Positions 61,426 to 64,000 of a DNA stretch of 64,000 nt are shown piece by piece; the first letter of the stretch is position 1, and every line of letters starts with the position of its first letter. The position numbers were made by a program, and so were the translations under genes. This DNA is from Pyrocephalus nanus (lineage: Eukaryota; Chordata; Aves; Passeriformes; Tyrannidae): contig CM076270.1 of assembly GCA_038380795.1 (NCBI GenBank), positions 21,406,001 through 21,470,000 on the forward strand. The letters are read 5' to 3'. The notes beneath the pieces were generated by a model. It did no database searches and was not told where the DNA came from. It worked only from the letters and a program-made list of their open reading frames with translations.

Positions 61426-64000
61426 AGTGGAAAAAGGAAAAAAAAAGTGTGTATACCTTTTACGGTTCTCAGCAGCAGTAGGCAATCACAAATATAGCAC
61501 AGCTACTTTGTAATTTTTAAGTAGCTGTTTGCTCACTGTATGTAGAGCTGGAAAGAATAAACACATTAAACTGTGGAATTTAGTCAGCCTAATTTAATTA
61601 GAAATAAATCTGACACAATAATTTCCAATCAGTCACCCAAAGTATAAGCATGTTTAGATTCAGAATGAATGATTTGTATCTTTCTGTAACTGGAGCCTCA
61701 TCTACTTAGAAGATTGTATTCTGAGAGAGCTAAAACTGACTTTTTGCCTCTGTAGAAGTCACATAGGCAAATAATATAATTTAAAGAATTTACTTTGAGC
61801 GCCAAAACCAGTACTCAGATTTCCTAAGAGACTCAGCATTTGTAGCATGGAGTCCATCAAGGAAATTGATTCAATTTTAAGCTCTGAGCTCAAAAGATCA
61901 ACAACCTGAATGCTGGGTGTCATCTTTACACCTTGGTTAGGAAGACAACATGCTGCAAGCCATGGTGACAATAAAACCTACTGGTAAACACCCTACCTAA
62001 AGGAGAAGCACACAGCTGTACAAAGCCACGGGAGTGACAAAAGAACACGGGGTCACAAAAAGATGGGGCTTCTCTTTGGTTACATCTGTGGGTATTTAGT
62101 GTGTCTAAAAGTGCACCTGCCTCAAGAGACTGTTTCTGTACTCTGCACTCTTTAAACATAGATGAAGTTCTTTTGCCTTTTAGGGAACAGAAGGAAACCA
62201 ATATTACTAGAAAAATTTCCAGGGATAGGATTAAGTTTACTTTTGTCCTACTTAGAGGAAAGGCTCCTTTTCAGTCTATGGTTGAAAACACAATTTGACC
62301 TGATTTATGGGGTGAAAAGTTCTCTCAGAACTTCTGAGGCTGGTAAGATCAACTTGTTACAGGAATAAGGCTCTCTGATAAAATCAGACTTTGGTAGTTT
62401 GGAAGATATTGATTCAGCATAGCCACTGTGGGCTGGAGAATTTGCAGGACATGCTTTGTTAGCCTGAAGCAAAACACAGCCAGAAGCACACTGCTGATTT
62501 TTCCCACAGACCTAAAAACACTGCAGATTTCTTAAAAAACCAACATGTTGAATTGGGAAAATTATATGTGTGAATGTTTTTTAATAAGTTCATGTAGTAA
62601 TAATTTTGTGTGAATATAGATATTCTTAAAATTAGTCCAAGATGCCTAAATTGTAATCCAAGCCAGGTTCTTCATATTTTCTGTAGCCTGCAAATACTGC
62701 AGGTACTCCTAGTTCAGGGTGGTTCCCTTCAGTCCAAAAGGAGCCACATTCACTGTTCATAAGTGATCATTCAACTTGCTTTTCTGCAGTAACTCTCATC
62801 AAACTTACATTTTGGTTCTATCCAGTTTAATGGAACCTTTGGCTCAAGTTTTGGATGCAGGGGGTTTTATATAAATCCTTAATGAATATGTTGAATCTGG
62901 GGCAGTTGAAATGCTTTCAGATGATTTAATGGTGACTTGTGTTGCTATCAAAATCCCAAGTTGTGACCAGACATCAGTATTTTCCCTTCTTGCAGAAAAA
63001 TTATACTACTCAGAGAGGAAAATTAAGATTATGATTGGATAGTAAGTAGCTAAGTAGGGAGGAATATTTTTCCCTCTTTCATATATATATCTGGTTTTTA
63101 AATTCTTTAGAAAGTGTCTTGTTTTCTGAAATTGTTGAAGGCTTTTTAATAGTAGAAATGTTTTAAAGCAATCCAGTTATTCTAGCAATGCAGGCAGAAG
63201 TTTTGGAAAATTTTCTGCAATTTATTCTTTCTGTGGAAAAAAAGATTTGTTAGCAAGTCAGCTTCTGCTTCCAGCACCATTTTGGGCCAGACTATCCTGA
63301 ATTGGTCCCAGAACCAGCAGTCTTTTCTTGTTCAGCTCAGAATGGACTCAGATTGATCTTTAAATAGTAGCTTGAGCTTTCAGTGGTTTGCTACCCTTTC
63401 TATTTTGTATTTAAATCACTAATATCAGTTGATGATTAGTATTCCATGGGTGTTCAAAGTCCCAGTGTCCCATGTGTGAAATGAACTGCTATACAGAACA
63501 GCAGAAAAGTAATCATAGCTTTAATCCTCTCTTCAGTCCCTAGCACAATGAAAAAACTAAGGAGAAGGTGAACATCCTCATTCCACATTTTGCCTGCTTT
63601 TATTAATAGATTTGCATTTATTAAATTAGTTTTTACTAGGCTTGCTTTGTGTCATAGGTCAGTATTCTTTCTGGGTACTCAAAGGGTGGGTCTGGAAGTG
63701 GAAAGAAAATTCTTCTTACAGCCACAATTTATCCTCATCTTGAACACTGTATCATATTAGCCAAACATTTATAGTGTGAGAGATGTATGAGTCAAAGTAT
63801 TACATTAATAATTTAAATTGAAGATGGGCCAGAATTTTTCTGTGGTGTTCTCTGATGTGTATATATAATGGAGGGAACAACTAAAAGGGAATTTGAGTGT
63901 TGTAAATCAAATTATTGCTCAACCCACCACCAGTAATCAGTAGAAAGTTTACACAGCTGCCTCTTAGCAGCTGTTAATAATAAGGGATATTTCTACCACC

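Larger units (their letters stand above)
51184..64000. other. non-coding gene-desert segment to window end
   Basis: No gene recognised. Short tandem and direct duplications occur at 54749-54811, 55880-55962 and 58052-58123. An A/C simple tract lies at 53275-53320, T-runs near 53560 and 59440-59458, and a poly-A/GA tract at 61372-61425. A TAAT-rich stretch at 61490-61780 may be regulatory. Confidence 0.55.

Noticed and set aside
1..64000. CRISPR array, operon-like gene cluster, intact retrovirus or transposon
   Set aside because: No regularly spaced repeats, no adjacent coding genes, and no long terminal repeat pair or intact transposase/polymerase frame. The sequence is eukaryotic with one gene.

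Overview
This is vertebrate nuclear DNA, most likely from a bird. It holds one recognisable gene, KCNE4 on the + strand at about 14.9-17.5 kb, set in long non-coding flanks. The KCNE4 protein is clearly an amniote orthologue. Young interspersed repeats seem nearly absent: I found no L1 or Alu-like sequence and no fresh CR1 copy. The recognisable repeats are decayed old amniote families (CR1-type LINE, MIR/CORE-SINE, and short palindromic 'matching-arm' repeats). That sparse pattern fits a compact avian genome better than a mammal, though another sauropsid cannot be excluded. The species cannot be named from this window.

Layout. 1-14.3 kb is the upstream flank. It has an AT-rich, homeodomain-site-rich stretch with a near-perfect RFX X-box (2.2-2.8 kb), a compact AP-1/TATA/E-box/splice-donor cluster (4.56-4.71 kb) and a MIR remnant (10.2 kb). 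14.3-14.9 kb could be the KCNE4 proximal promoter, a non-coding first exon and a short intron. 14,911-15,402 is the KCNE4 coding sequence (163 codons, uninterrupted). 15.4-17.47 kb is the probable 3' UTR, which contains at least one ancient palindromic repeat and ends at an AATAAA. 17.5-64 kb is a downstream gene desert. In it are a MIR remnant (20.7 kb), a five-tract G-quadruplex motif (29.26 kb), a near-perfect 63-nt hairpin (30.3 kb), an antisense CR1-like LINE with a readable reverse-transcriptase motif (41.0-42.8 kb), a separate LINE 3' fragment (43.9-44.2 kb), another MIR (51.1 kb), and long homopolymer and microsatellite tracts.

Function. KCNE4 is a single-pass accessory subunit of voltage-gated potassium channels. 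No other gene here can be tied to it. In other amniotes KCNE4 lies between ACSL3 and a gene desert leading to SCG2 (established knowledge), so the downstream sequence probably belongs to that desert and may carry regulatory DNA. No operon, CRISPR array, tRNA, rRNA or intact mobile element was seen. The most novel-looking signal is the 30.3 kb hairpin; I see no exotic multi-gene system.
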